Source of the DNA: Saprospiraceae bacterium
GTDB taxonomy: Bacteria > Bacteroidota > Bacteroidia > Chitinophagales > Saprospiraceae
Reading direction: 5' to 3'
Length of the DNA stretch: 64,000 nucleotides
NCBI GenBank assembly: GCA_024103005.1
Contig: JAGFJA010000075.1
Location: forward strand, 36,489 to 100,488
Part shown: piece after piece, positions 1 to 9,194 of the stretch
Layout of the letters: the number at the start of each line of letters is the position of its first letter
Numbering within the stretch: the stretch's first letter is position 1
The notes under the pieces: generated by a model
Databases searched by the model: none
What the model saw: only the letters and a program-made list of their open reading frames with translations
What the model was told of the DNA's origin: nothing
Program-made: the position numbers and the translations under genes

Positions 1-72
1 TCAGTCTGACTGAAAAGTTCGTGCAATTAGTGATTCCGACAATTTTGCTGATTGCATATTCGGGTTGGTCCC

Positions 73-195
73 AGGCGGTAGTTGCTGAAACGAGTTCAGC
101 AGGACTGGCATAATGGAAAAGGCAGTGATTGCATATTCGGACTGTTCGGTCAGAGGCGAAAGTTGCTGAAACAAGTTCAGCAGGACGGACAGCGA
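73..195 (+). repeat. REP-like hairpin repeat, left cluster (2 copies)
   Basis: Two direct copies of a unit of about 81 bp. Each has the palindrome TGCTGAA-5 nt-TTCAGCA (83-101 and 164-182, cores 81 bp apart) followed by AGGAC. The linker carries GCATATTCGGACTGTTCGG. The same unit recurs in the same orientation at 770-967, on the other side of the GIY-YIG gene. Confidence 0.85.
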
Positions 196-290
196 GGAGA
201 GTTTATTGAAATTAGCACTGTTTTTTAGTTTTATAATAAAAGTTGTTAAATTTAACTCTAATTAATTCAATTATCGATAAAATATCTTCA

Positions 291-668
291 ATGAAATCTG
301 GCTTTGTATATATCATGACCAACAAAAATCGCACAACCACGTATATTGGTGTGACCTCTAATCTTCATCGTAGGGTGCTGGAACATAAAGCAAGGGTTGT
401 GCCATCCTTTACTAAAAGATACAACCTGCTTGACCTGATTTATTTTGAAGAGTTTGACTCTATAATAGAGGCGATTGCCCGAGAAAAACAATTGAAAAAT
501 TGGCATAAAGAATGGAAGTGGAATCAAATTAAATCAACGAACCCAGAATTGAAAGATATTGCTCAAGATTGGTATTCCAAGAATGATATTGAAGAATGTA
601 TCGCCATTTTAAAAAAGTATAAAGAGGATAGGAAAATGCGAGAGGCAGGTGGATTATTTAAAAAATGA
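291..668 (+). CDS. GIY-YIG family endonuclease, single domain
   Basis: A 125-residue protein with the compact GIY-YIG nuclease fold. The VYI...YIG pair lies near residues 6-19, followed by the helix NLHRRVLEHK with its conserved Arg, and a downstream REKQLKNW helix carrying the likely metal-binding Glu. It matches the small stand-alone YhbQ/UPF0213-type GIY-YIG proteins common in Bacteroidota. No extra DNA-binding domain is present. I chose the ATG at 291 because residues encoded from the upstream TTG (243) lie outside the fold. The gene stands alone, flanked on both sides by direct copies of a hairpin repeat. Its cellular role is unknown; a link to spread of those repeats is inference. Confidence 0.85.
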   Translation: MKSGFVYIMTNKNRTTTYIGVTSNLHRRVLEHKARVVPSFTKRYNLLDLIYFEEFDSIIEAIAREKQLKNWHKEWKWNQIKSTNPELKDIAQDWYSKNDIEECIAILKKYKEDRKMREAGGLFKK

Positions 669-769
669 CACATAATCCGGTTAAAATCGTGTCTTTTTTC
701 GTATATAGTGGATCAAAGAATTTGAGGGTAAAAGATACTTTTTTAAGAATACTGACTCTTCAGCTCCGG

Positions 770-967
770 GGGGGGCAGTTACTGAAACGAGTTCAGCAGG
801 ACGGACATATTGGAAAAGGCATTGATTGCATATCGGACTGTTCGGTCAGAGGGGGCAGTTGCTGAAACGAGTTCAGCAGGACGGACATATTGGAAAAGGC
901 ATTGATTGCATATTCGGACTGTTCGGTCAGAGGCGGCAGTTGCTGAAACAAGTTCAGCAGGACGGAC
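770..967 (+). repeat. REP-like hairpin repeat, right cluster (3 copies)
   Basis: Three direct copies with palindrome cores at 780-798, 860-878 and 941-959, spaced 80 and 81 bp. The first copy has one stem mismatch (TACTGAA). Linkers read GGACATATTGGAAAAGGC then GCATATTCGGACTGTTCGG and are nearly identical between copies, so amplification looks recent. Any open frame across this stretch is repeat-derived, not a gene. Confidence 0.88.
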
Positions 968-1030
968 TTGTTGGATATTATGAGTGTTTTTTCAAAACAA
1001 ACTTTTGTATAACAAATTTTAATAGAACCA

Positions 1031-1056
1031 GTCACTCCGAATTTATTTCGGAATCT
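1031..1056 (+). repeat. Second REP-like palindrome family, one copy
   Basis: TCCGAA (1036-1041), loop TTTAT, TTCGGA (1047-1052), then ATCTG. This is the other common small intergenic palindrome type of Bacteroidota and differs in sequence from the TGCTGAA family next to it. A single copy lies between the repeat cluster and the convergent Wzi-like gene. Confidence 0.6.
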
Positions 1057-1136
1057 GTTGAAACGTGGAAGAGCAAGTGCGAGTGGGTTACCTTTATTCT
1101 TGTATTCAAGAAAGTAAAATATTAGTCTTCTATGGC

Positions 1137-2885
1137 CTAAAAAAGTAACTTTCTTTTGGATATATTCATCCGTAGGCCAAAAGAAGCCAGTATCTCTCTC
1201 GTATTGTGTTCAGACAGCTCGCTGATTTTTTTACGATATAAAAAAGAAAAATCGGCAAACAAGTTGTGGTAAATACTATAACTCATGTCGATACCGGCCA
1301 GTAAGATATCTGCACGGTAGCCATTGGGTAAGTTGACGCCATATTCTGAAGTGCGGCTCGTATTCAGTTTTAAAATATTGCTTCCGCTGTTGATACCATT
1401 GTAGTCTTCCCCGGTTACTTCATAGATCACATAAGGATTACATTCAAATCTTGAAGTTGGATTATAGGTAAGTTGCAGGATGGTTTCATAAAAATTAGCT
1501 CCAAGTGGGTGTGCCAGGGGTTGATAATTGTGTGAATAATTGGCAGAGCTGTCACTGTCAGAGTAGGTATAAGGCCTTACTAGATTAAACTCAAGTCTCA
1601 TATCCAGATGGTCAACACCTGCCACATTAAAATATTGCATTCCAGCCTGGATGCCGTATTTATTGCCCCACCAGCCATTTTGTTTAAGAAAATTTTTGAT
1701 AATCAATTCGTCTAGCAGGAATTGGCCATACAATCGGATGGAGCGATTGAGCCGGATGGTCATGTCTGCTCCCAGCATGGCATTATCCGGACTGCCGACT
1801 ATCTGCTCGACAGTCCGGTAAAAGATGACAGGATTGAGATATTGTAGTTCGAAATGACTAGGTCGTTTAAATACCACGCTTTCAAACAAGCCGACATTGA
1901 TATGATCAGTGATATTAAGGCTCAGATGATGTGTCGCAAAGTATCTTTTTGGAATCAGTTTATCTCCGGACTTTTGACCTACTGCATTTAATTCTGCAAA
2001 GATGTTTTGATAGTCAAATATCCACACCTTGGTATTGAGCTTTAGATAAAAATAATCGGCTGCAAAGTCCGACAGAAACAGAGATCTGTATCCATTGCCG
2101 ATGAAATTGCGGCCATGACCCAACTGGAGGCTGATTTGTGGGATGACGCGCAGGCCGATGACGCCTTGAGAACGGAGATAGTCCCAGCCGGTGACGTTAT
2201 TCAGGAAAGAAGGATTGTAGCGTTTGGTGAAGATGGCACCGGGAACGGACCCCATGCGCCCGACCCATTCATTGGCGTAGGCAGGTAAACCTTCCTGGAC
2301 CTCATGGAGGTTGGAATAAAACCATACTTTGTTGCCTATGCCGCCGCGTATTTCTACACCCCTGATGTTTCTGAACGTAGTGGAGATGCCCGCTCCATCA
2401 CCTTTTCCGAAGTTAAAGTCAAAGACCGGATTTAGCCTGAGGTACACGTCTTCCCTATCGGCCTGAAGTGCATTGGCAGGAGTCTTGTAAAAAGTATTCA
2501 GAATGGGTGAATTGTTCCAGTGTGGTTCAAAGTTTTGATAAATGGAAGAATCTTTCTTAATACAGTTGAATGTTTCGCCTTCCATGTTTTCGTCCACCAA
2601 ATATTGAATGTCTTCAAGGTCACGATTGGTCAGACCTTGGAGCGTATCTGCCCTCAGGAGAAGTTGTTTTATAACGTCTCTGGTGATGGGGCGATGCGAA
2701 GGGTGAAACTCAGAATTCTTATCCAAGTGCATGACAAGCCGATCAGCAAGATTTTGTGCTTTATCTTTTTGAAATATCGGAATGGGTTGGCCATGGAGAA
2801 AAGCACCGCCTGTTAGGTATATAAAGAGAACTGTTAAAATTATTTTATTTGCGACAAAAGTCATTTTTTGATTTAATTTTTCCAT
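1137..2885 (-). CDS. Capsule-assembly Wzi / RemB-like outer-membrane protein
   Basis: A 582-residue exported protein. The N-terminus has a hydrophobic signal (about residues 12-32, ending near HGQ), a short helical region to about 120, then alternating strands typical of a large beta-barrel. Segments such as GHGRNFIGNGYRSLFLSDF (about 260-278) and the aromatic, Gly-rich strands match Bacteroidota relatives of the Wzi capsule-assembly family, including those annotated RemB in gliding flavobacteria. Expected in the outer membrane, with a role in surface polysaccharide or gliding. The first ATG (2885) overlaps gldD by 13 bp; ATG 2864 would remove the overlap. Probably co-transcribed with gldD. 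RemB orthology is not established. Confidence 0.75.
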   Translation of the reverse strand: MEKLNQKMTFVANKIILTVLFIYLTGGAFLHGQPIPIFQKDKAQNLADRLVMHLDKNSEFHPSHRPITRDVIKQLLLRADTLQGLTNRDLEDIQYLVDENMEGETFNCIKKDSSIYQNFEPHWNNSPILNTFYKTPANALQADREDVYLRLNPVFDFNFGKGDGAGISTTFRNIRGVEIRGGIGNKVWFYSNLHEVQEGLPAYANEWVGRMGSVPGAIFTKRYNPSFLNNVTGWDYLRSQGVIGLRVIPQISLQLGHGRNFIGNGYRSLFLSDFAADYFYLKLNTKVWIFDYQNIFAELNAVGQKSGDKLIPKRYFATHHLSLNITDHINVGLFESVVFKRPSHFELQYLNPVIFYRTVEQIVGSPDNAMLGADMTIRLNRSIRLYGQFLLDELIIKNFLKQNGWWGNKYGIQAGMQYFNVAGVDHLDMRLEFNLVRPYTYSDSDSSANYSHNYQPLAHPLGANFYETILQLTYNPTSRFECNPYVIYEVTGEDYNGINSGSNILKLNTSRTSEYGVNLPNGYRADILLAGIDMSYSIYHNLFADFSFLYRKKISELSEHNTREILASFGLRMNISKRKLLF

Positions 2886-3481
2886 TTAAATGTCTTTATC
2901 ATGTGTTGGATATCCTGCTTCATAAAATTAGCCACAGGTTCCAGAGAGTCCTGATTAGTTCTGGCATTAAAATAAAGGGCACCTCTTAAAAAGTGTCTGG
3001 TGCTGTCTGTAACAAAAAATTGATAAGTAGAAGCTACAGGGCCTTCGATGGAAAATATGGTCCCATAGACCTTACCGGGTAGGTCTATCGGAATTTCATC
3101 GATAAAATTAGCCTTTTTGTTGTGGATACCTGCAAGCTTATACGCATCATTCAGAACTTTGAAAAACTTATTTTTTGAACCCAGCGGGTAATAAGTGCAG
3201 AAAATCAGACTTTGGAATTGAGGAACATAGATATTAAACCAGCATTCATCAACCGGTTTGTTGCCAAAAAAAGAAGTATCCTGAATGATTTGTGCATAGG
3301 CCGGATATTCAAAGGTAAATTCACAGAAATTAGTATCAAAGGCAACATACTTTTTCTCCGGATAAATAACACGCGGATATGAACGTGGCTTGGGTGTTGG
3401 CAGATTATCACTTTTACAACTAAATAAGGCTACCATAATCAAAAGAATGGCTGCAATGGAAATGCTGTTTTTCCTGATCAT
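2873..3481 (-). CDS. gldD: Gliding motility lipoprotein GldD
   Basis: A 202-residue lipoprotein with a signal sequence and lipobox LFSC (Cys about 22). It has the GldD family signatures: a Pro-rich start after the Cys, the PEKKYVAFDTNFCEFTFEYP region, CWFNIYVPQF, and the C-terminal QFFVTDSTRHFLRGALYFN followed by SLEPVANFMKQDI. Length matches the family. GldD is required for gliding and T9SS function in Flavobacterium. Here it sits directly upstream of the Wzi/RemB-like gene (13-bp overlap) rather than beside gldE, so this cluster differs from the usual arrangement. Identification rests on remembered family motifs, not a search. Confidence 0.9.
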   Translation of the reverse strand: MIRKNSISIAAILLIMVALFSCKSDNLPTPKPRSYPRVIYPEKKYVAFDTNFCEFTFEYPAYAQIIQDTSFFGNKPVDECWFNIYVPQFQSLIFCTYYPLGSKNKFFKVLNDAYKLAGIHNKKANFIDEIPIDLPGKVYGTIFSIEGPVASTYQFFVTDSTRHFLRGALYFNARTNQDSLEPVANFMKQDIQHMIKTFKWKN

Positions 3482-3708
3482 TATTTATAATTTAAAGACA
3501 AAAATAGACTTATAATCCCTAATTTCCATAACAATAGGGATGAGTGGCTCCATTTCATCGCAAATCAATGTATTTAATGAGCTTTAAAGTAGGGAGAATA
3601 GATTACAAAATAAATTTACAGGAAATTCCGGGGTAAAACAAAGTTATAGTCCGGACTAGTTTTTTACCGGTTTAATTCGATTGGAGTATTTTAATTAGGA
3701 AGAAGTAA

Positions 3709-3825
3709 TCAGGGCAATTTGATATACCATAATACGGTCAGTCCAAGGGTTAACAGCAGCCATGGAATGAATTTCCAATAGGTTTCAGTTGATGCCTGAG
3801 TATTTTTATCATTTTTTGGGATCAT
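3709..3825 (-). CDS. Small single-span membrane protein (38 aa)
   Basis: An ATG at 3825 opens a 38-codon frame: a polar N-terminal half (MIPKNDKNTQASTETYWK), then one hydrophobic span of about 17 residues starting FIPWLLLTLGLTVLWY. It ends in TGA at 3709-3711. It lies 33 bp downstream of the YcxB-like gene on the same strand and could be its last cistron. No family is recognised. The clean polar-then-membrane layout suggests a real protein, but conservation is untested. Confidence 0.45.
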   Translation of the reverse strand: MIPKNDKNTQASTETYWKFIPWLLLTLGLTVLWYIKLP

Positions 3826-3858
3826 ATTTGGGAAGAAGTTAGAGAGATTTATTTCAAC

Positions 3859-4347
3859 TTATTTTTTGCCATATTTTAGAATCAATTTTTCAAAAAAACT
3901 GACTTGTTCTGCATCCAGATATCTTTTTGGTATCAATGAGGCCAATTCCCTCAGGTGGAAGATATAAATATAATCGTTGTCTTGACGGATATCATAACGG
4001 GATGCCCAGTCCACCTCAGATTCAGAAGTGGCTGTTTTGACACGATAGTGATCTTCATAAATGTGATAAATAATTGGTTCCCTGAAATTTTTATTTGAAT
4101 TAAACTGGCTGCTGTAGCGAGATCGGGTTAGTCGTGTCATGGTACTTCCAAAAATCGCAACCAGCGCTAGTGACATGCCGATCGACAGGTAAAGGTCGAT
4201 GTGGGATATCCTGAAAATAAGGATGAAAAGAGTTATTAAAAAAATATAGAGAATAACAGAACGAACCTTCCTCCTTTTTAGGATGTATTCGCAAAGTGCA
4301 GAGATGTCTTCTTTTTTAATTTCTACGGTTATCGCAAATAGTTCCAT
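3859..4347 (-). CDS. YcxB-like membrane protein
   Basis: A 162-residue protein. Residues 1-30 form a soluble start, two adjacent membrane spans follow (about 30-50 and 52-70), then a C-terminal domain whose pattern fits the YcxB-like family: VDWASRYDIRQDNDYIYIF, then ASLIPKRYL and a terminal helix. YcxB-like proteins have two spans and a PH-like cytoplasmic domain; their function is unknown. The gene is followed by a 38-residue membrane protein and faces purL divergently across about 270 bp. Confidence 0.65.
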   Translation of the reverse strand: MELFAITVEIKKEDISALCEYILKRRKVRSVILYIFLITLFILIFRISHIDLYLSIGMSLALVAIFGSTMTRLTRSRYSSQFNSNKNFREPIIYHIYEDHYRVKTATSESEVDWASRYDIRQDNDYIYIFHLRELASLIPKRYLDAEQVSFFEKLILKYGKK

Positions 4348-4570
4348 ACCTTGATGTTCAATTCATGGGTGAAGGTAAATACTTTATTTTTGATTCAGAT
4401 TATTTTCATGCAATTCGTGTGGATATCATATTGAACAGTTAAAAATTGTCAGATATCGGGAAATTAACAAAGTATCTTTTTTGTCAAGGGAAAAGCAAAT
4501 AAAATTATTTTCTTTCACAATTAAGCAACCTTTGGGATTGAAATACAATCCTGTAAAATGATTTAATTAT

Positions 4571-4602
4571 TTTGGTTTGGACTGATATAACGACTACCTT
4601 TG
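4571..4602 (+). promoter_or_regulatory. Bacteroidota-type promoter for purL
   Basis: TTTG at 4571-4574, a 20-nt spacer, then TACCTTTG at 4595-4602. This matches the Bacteroidota primary sigma consensus TTTG-N19/20-TAnnTTTG. The purL ATG follows 17 nt later, giving a very short leader. No purine riboswitch is visible. Confidence 0.7.
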
Positions 4603-4619
4603 CAGCTTAATTGGATACC

Positions 4620-7600
4620 ATGATTTATTTCTTTCAGGGCAATCAAAAGAATGTTTTTGCCGTCCAGGCTCTAAAGGAGCTTTCAGACGATGATTCTGAA
4701 AAATTATCCTGGCTATTTGGCGAAGCTGACTTAATTTCGGATGATTTTGTTGAAGGGATTTTTATCGGTCCGAGGGCTGCTATGGCGACTCCCTGGAGCA
4801 CCAATGCGGTGGAAATCACTCAGAATATGACAATTTCAGGAATTGTCCGTATCGAAGAGTTTTTAAGGGTGGAAACGGAATCCGCAACTTTTGATCCGAT
4901 GCTCAGCCAGAAATATAAGATCCTCGAACAGCAAGTATTTTCCATTGATATTCAACCGGCGCCCATTCTTGAAATTAAGGATATTGCCGCTTACAATGAG
5001 ACGGAAGGTCTTGCCCTCAGCGATGAAGAAATAAGGTATCTCGAAGAATTGGCAGACAGGCTGGGACGTTCATTGACCGATTCGGAAGTATTTGGATTTT
5101 CACAGGTCAACTCAGAGCATTGTCGTCATAAGATATTTAATGGAACCTTTGTCATAGACGGCGAAAAGAAGCCTTCATCCCTGTTTCAGCTGATTAAGAA
5201 GACATCACAGGCGCATCCCAATGGTATTGTATCGGCATACAAGGACAATGTTGCCTTTCTCAAAGGTCCTAAAATAATGCAGTTTGCTCCGAAATCGGCT
5301 GAGGGACCTGATTTTTTTGTAAAGAAAGAAGTGGACTCTGTCTTGTCTCTGAAGGCGGAAACACATAATTTTCCAACCACTGTCGAACCTTTCAATGGCG
5401 CAGCGACGGGTTCGGGAGGTGAGATAAGAGACAGGCTTGCAGGTGGTCAGGGGGCCTTGCCATTGGCAGGGACAGCCGTTTATATGACAGCATATTCAAG
5501 GCTAGCTGACAACAGGTTTTGGGAAAATGCTATGCCTGAGCGGAAATGGTTGTATCAGACTCCGATGGATATTCTTATAAAAGCATCCAATGGAGCTTCT
5601 GACTTTGGAAATAAATTCGGGCAACCCTTGATTGCCGGTTCTATCCTGACCTTCGAACATCTGGAAGAAGGCAGGATGCTTGGTTACGACAAGGTCATCA
5701 TGCAGGCCGGAGGAATAGGCTATGGAATAGCAAGTCAATCACTGAAACATCATCCCAAGATCGGGGATAAAATCATTGTCATGGGAGGTGATAATTACCG
5801 CATTGGTATGGGAGGGGCGGCTGTGTCATCTGCCGATACAGGGGAATTCGGTTCTGGTATTGAACTTAATGCTGTCCAGCGATCCAATCCGGAAATGCAG
5901 AAAAGAGTCGCTAATGCTATCCGAGGCATGATTGAAGGTGATGAGAACTTTATCGTTTCCATCCACGATCACGGCGCAGGAGGTCACCTCAATTGCTTGT
6001 CGGAATTGGTTGAAGATGTGGGTGGTCACATTTCATTAGATAAGTTGCCAGTAGGGGATCCGACACTATCTGCCAGAGAGATCATCGGGAATGAATCACA
6101 GGAAAGAATGGGCCTTGTCATTGGTCCGGAACATATAGAATCTCTCAAAAAAATAGCAGACAGGGAACGGGCACCGCTGTATGTCGTAGGTGAGGTAAGT
6201 GGTGACGGAAAGTTTGTGATAGAATCGGATGCCACAGGCGAAAAACCCATGAACCTTGACTTGTCAGACATGTTTGGCAGTTCACCCAAGACAATTATGC
6301 AGGATCAAAGTATAGAAAGAAAATATGCCGATCCGGAATATGATATAAATCAACTGAATCAATATCTTGAAAAGATGCTCCGCCTGGAGGCAGTGGCGTG
6401 TAAGGATTGGCTGACAAATAAGGTGGATCGTTGCGTAGGTGGGTTGGTCGCTACTCAGCAGTGTGTCGGTCCCCTGCAGCTACCACTCAATGACTGTGGC
6501 GTGATGGCACTCGATTATCAGGGGAAGGATGGTATTGCAACTTCTATTGGGCATGCCCCAATTTCAGCCCTGGTAGATCCGGGTGCAGGGAGTAGAAATG
6601 CCATCGCCGAGGCATTGACAAATATTGTTTGGGCGCCCTTGGAAGAAGGCATAAAGAGTGTTTCTTTGTCTGCCAACTGGATGTGGCCATGCAAGAATGA
6701 AGGGGAGGATGCCCGATTATATCAGGCAGTAGAGGCTTGTTCTGATTTTGCCATAGGTCTTGGTATTAATATACCTACCGGTAAGGATTCGCTTTCGATG
6801 AAACAAAATTATCCGGATGGAGAGGTGCTGGCTCCCGGAACGGTTATCATCTCAGCAACTGCGCACTGCAGCAATATCCGTCAGACAGTCGAGGTTATAG
6901 CCAAGAATAAAAATCAACCCATCTTCTATATTGACTTTTCAGGTACGAAGCCGGAATTGGGCGGTTCGTCCTTTGCCCAGATACTAAACAGCATAGGAAA
7001 CAGAGTTCCTGATGTCAGGGATGCAGGGCGATTTGCACATTATTTTGATACCGTTCAGGGACTGATAAAGAAAGGTTTGATATCGGCGGGACATGATATC
7101 GGAAGCGGTGGATTTATTACCACGGTGCTGGAGATGTGTTTCGCGGATAATAATATCGGTATGGAGATTGATTTGACTCCATTACATGGGGCAGATATCA
7201 TACATAAATTGTTCCATGAAAATTCAGGAATTGTTTTTCAGGGCGATACTTCTGTAAGCCGTTTATTGGATGCTGCCGGGGTGGATTATTACATTCTGGG
7301 TCATGTTATAGAAGAAGGAAGGTTGAAGGTGAGGGACGGCGAGTCGCAATATAATTTTGATATACCCCATCTTAGGGATGTATGGTATGAAACCTCATAT
7401 TTGCTGGATAAGAAACAGAGCGGCATCAAAAAAGCAGAGGAGAGATACCGTAATTTTAAGAATCAACCACTGAATTTTGTCTTTCCTTCACATTTTGACG
7501 GAAAATTGCCTCAGATCCCCAACTCCAGAATGCGCCCAAAAGCTGCAGTAATCAGAGAAAAAGGGAGTAATTCTGAACGTGAACTGGCAAATGCCTTATA

Positions 7601-8297
7601 TGTGGCAGGTTTTGATGTCAAAGATGTACACATGACTGACCTTATCTCAGGGCGTGAGACGCTGGAAGATGTCAGGTTGATAGGTGCAGTGGGCGGCTTT
7701 TCTAACTCTGATGTACTTGGCTCGGCAAAGGGCTGGGCAGGGGCATTTATATACAATGAAAAAGCAAGAAGGGCACTTGAACGCTTTTTTGAGCGGGAAA
7801 ATACACTATCCATCGGAGTATGTAATGGTTGTCAGTTGTTTATTGAATTAGGCCTTATCAATCCGGATCATCAACAAAAGCCAAAGATGGCTCACAATCA
7901 GAGTAATAAACATGAATGTGTGTTTACTTCAATGACCATAGCGGAGAATCATTCGGTGATGATGTCTTCACTCGCCGGTTCGACTCTGGGTGTATGGGTT
8001 TCACATGGAGAGGGAAGATTTTGTCTGCCTTATGAGGAAGAAAGATATAATATCGTGGCAAAATATGCTTATGATGCCTATCCTGCCAGTCCCAACGGGT
8101 CAGACTACAATACGGCGATGATGTGTGACGATACGGGCCGCCATTTAGTTCTAATGCCTCATATCGAAAGGTCTGTATTCCAATGGAATTGGGCTTATTA
8201 TCCCGAAGGTAGAAATGATGAGGTGTCTCCATGGATAGAAGCCTTTGTCAATGCACGTAAATGGATCGAAGGTAATAGTAAGGAAAAGGCAAATTGA
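4620..8297 (+). CDS. purL: Phosphoribosylformylglycinamidine synthase (PurL)
   Basis: A 1225-residue long-form PurL that converts FGAR plus glutamine and ATP to FGAM in cytoplasmic purine synthesis. In order: a PurS-like N-terminal part, a linker with SQVNSEHCRHKIFNG (about 163-177), two PurM-like ATP-binding halves (KAETHNFPTTVEPFNGAATG in the first, GIGINIPTGKDSLSMK-type sequence in the second), and a C-terminal class I glutaminase with VCNGCQLF, where Cys1068 is the nucleophile, and a late HIERSVFQW. All parts are present and intact. I chose ATG 4620 over the TTG at 4611 because family members begin MIYFF. A consensus promoter lies just upstream. Confidence 0.97.
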   Translation: MIYFFQGNQKNVFAVQALKELSDDDSEKLSWLFGEADLISDDFVEGIFIGPRAAMATPWSTNAVEITQNMTISGIVRIEEFLRVETESATFDPMLSQKYKILEQQVFSIDIQPAPILEIKDIAAYNETEGLALSDEEIRYLEELADRLGRSLTDSEVFGFSQVNSEHCRHKIFNGTFVIDGEKKPSSLFQLIKKTSQAHPNGIVSAYKDNVAFLKGPKIMQFAPKSAEGPDFFVKKEVDSVLSLKAETHNFPTTVEPFNGAATGSGGEIRDRLAGGQGALPLAGTAVYMTAYSRLADNRFWENAMPERKWLYQTPMDILIKASNGASDFGNKFGQPLIAGSILTFEHLEEGRMLGYDKVIMQAGGIGYGIASQSLKHHPKIGDKIIVMGGDNYRIGMGGAAVSSADTGEFGSGIELNAVQRSNPEMQKRVANAIRGMIEGDENFIVSIHDHGAGGHLNCLSELVEDVGGHISLDKLPVGDPTLSAREIIGNESQERMGLVIGPEHIESLKKIADRERAPLYVVGEVSGDGKFVIESDATGEKPMNLDLSDMFGSSPKTIMQDQSIERKYADPEYDINQLNQYLEKMLRLEAVACKDWLTNKVDRCVGGLVATQQCVGPLQLPLNDCGVMALDYQGKDGIATSIGHAPISALVDPGAGSRNAIAEALTNIVWAPLEEGIKSVSLSANWMWPCKNEGEDARLYQAVEACSDFAIGLGINIPTGKDSLSMKQNYPDGEVLAPGTVIISATAHCSNIRQTVEVIAKNKNQPIFYIDFSGTKPELGGSSFAQILNSIGNRVPDVRDAGRFAHYFDTVQGLIKKGLISAGHDIGSGGFITTVLEMCFADNNIGMEIDLTPLHGADIIHKLFHENSGIVFQGDTSVSRLLDAAGVDYYILGHVIEEGRLKVRDGESQYNFDIPHLRDVWYETSYLLDKKQSGIKKAEERYRNFKNQPLNFVFPSHFDGKLPQIPNSRMRPKAAVIREKGSNSERELANALYVAGFDVKDVHMTDLISGRETLEDVRLIGAVGGFSNSDVLGSAKGWAGAFIYNEKARRALERFFERENTLSIGVCNGCQLFIELGLINPDHQQKPKMAHNQSNKHECVFTSMTIAENHSVMMSSLAGSTLGVWVSHGEGRFCLPYEEERYNIVAKYAYDAYPASPNGSDYNTAMMCDDTGRHLVLMPHIERSVFQWNWAYYPEGRNDEVSPWIEAFVNARKWIEGNSKEKAN

Positions 8298-8381
8298 CAC
8301 TAAAATTTGCCGGCTGAAATTAGAAAGCGAAATTTAACTCTGCAAAAAAGCAAACTTAAACTATTAGCCCGGATATAACCT

Positions 8382-9194
8382 ATGGACATTATCGAAAGTA
8401 CCGGTAATCAGAAGTTTAAACACTTACTCAGATTGAGTACCGATAACCATTTCAGGCGAAAGAGCAGATTGATTTTTGTGGAAGGGAGGAAAGAAATCGA
8501 AGTGGCGCTCAGGTACGGATATGAGATCGATTCTCTTTATGTGGATGAAAGATGTCCGGAAACTGTATCATTGGATGACATGGGAATCGGCAGAGCGATC
8601 GTGCTTCATCATAAGTTATTTAAACAATTGGTTTATAGAGAGGATGCAAGTAACATGGTTGCATTGTTCAAAGAGCCTGAATTGCCCTTATCCCGCATCC
8701 GTTTGCCGGAGTTTCCGCTCATTGTGATACTGGAAGGTGTGGAGAAGCCGGGAAATATCGGTGCGATACTTCGAACCTGCGATGCTGTCAAGGCAGATGC
8801 AGTTGTAGTTACTCAGAAGAATCACTCCTTTTTTCATCCCAATACGATACGCTCGAGTGTAGGTACGGTATTCTCCCTGTCGATAGCCTGTGCAGAAGAA
8901 GATGAAGTTTTGACATGGTGCAGGGACAACAGGATAAAAGTTTATTCTGCAGCACTTCAAACTAATCTGGACTATACGATGCCTGATTATAGGAGTGGAA
9001 GTGCTTTTGTCATGGGTGCGGAGGATAAGGGATTGAAGCCCTTCTGGCGGCAGTCCTCTGATGCTATCATCCGGATTCCGATGCTTGGGCACAATGATTC
9101 TCTCAATGTCTCAGTAAGTGCTGCCGTTTTACTGTATGAGGCGTTGAGGCAGAGAAGGCAATTGGGTGATGGTATTGAGATGAAGGGTATATGA
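8382..9194 (+). CDS. TrmH/SpoU-family RNA 2'-O-methyltransferase
   Basis: A 270-residue SPOUT-class methyltransferase predicted to methylate a ribose 2'-O on rRNA or tRNA with S-adenosylmethionine. The N-terminal substrate-binding domain (about 1-95) contains KSRLIFVEGRKEIEVAL. The SpoU catalytic domain has motif 1 EKPGNIGAILRTCDA (about 121-135), motif 2 FVMGAEDKGL and motif 3 IPMLGHNDSLNVSVSAAVLL, which form the trefoil-knot cofactor pocket. It follows purL after 84 bp on the same strand and may be co-transcribed. The exact target nucleotide cannot be read from sequence. Confidence 0.9.
   Translation: MDIIESTGNQKFKHLLRLSTDNHFRRKSRLIFVEGRKEIEVALRYGYEIDSLYVDERCPETVSLDDMGIGRAIVLHHKLFKQLVYREDASNMVALFKEPELPLSRIRLPEFPLIVILEGVEKPGNIGAILRTCDAVKADAVVVTQKNHSFFHPNTIRSSVGTVFSLSIACAEEDEVLTWCRDNRIKVYSAALQTNLDYTMPDYRSGSAFVMGAEDKGLKPFWRQSSDAIIRIPMLGHNDSLNVSVSAAVLLYEALRQRRQLGDGIEMKGI

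Noticed and set aside
665..1125. Overlapping frames of 66-99 codons on both strands
   Set aside because: They are translations of the tandem hairpin repeat, with internal repeats such as LLKRVQQDGHIGKGIDC, and not genes.
4611..4620. TTG start for purL
   Set aside because: ATG 4620 gives the family-typical MIYFF start and lies at a sensible distance from the promoter.
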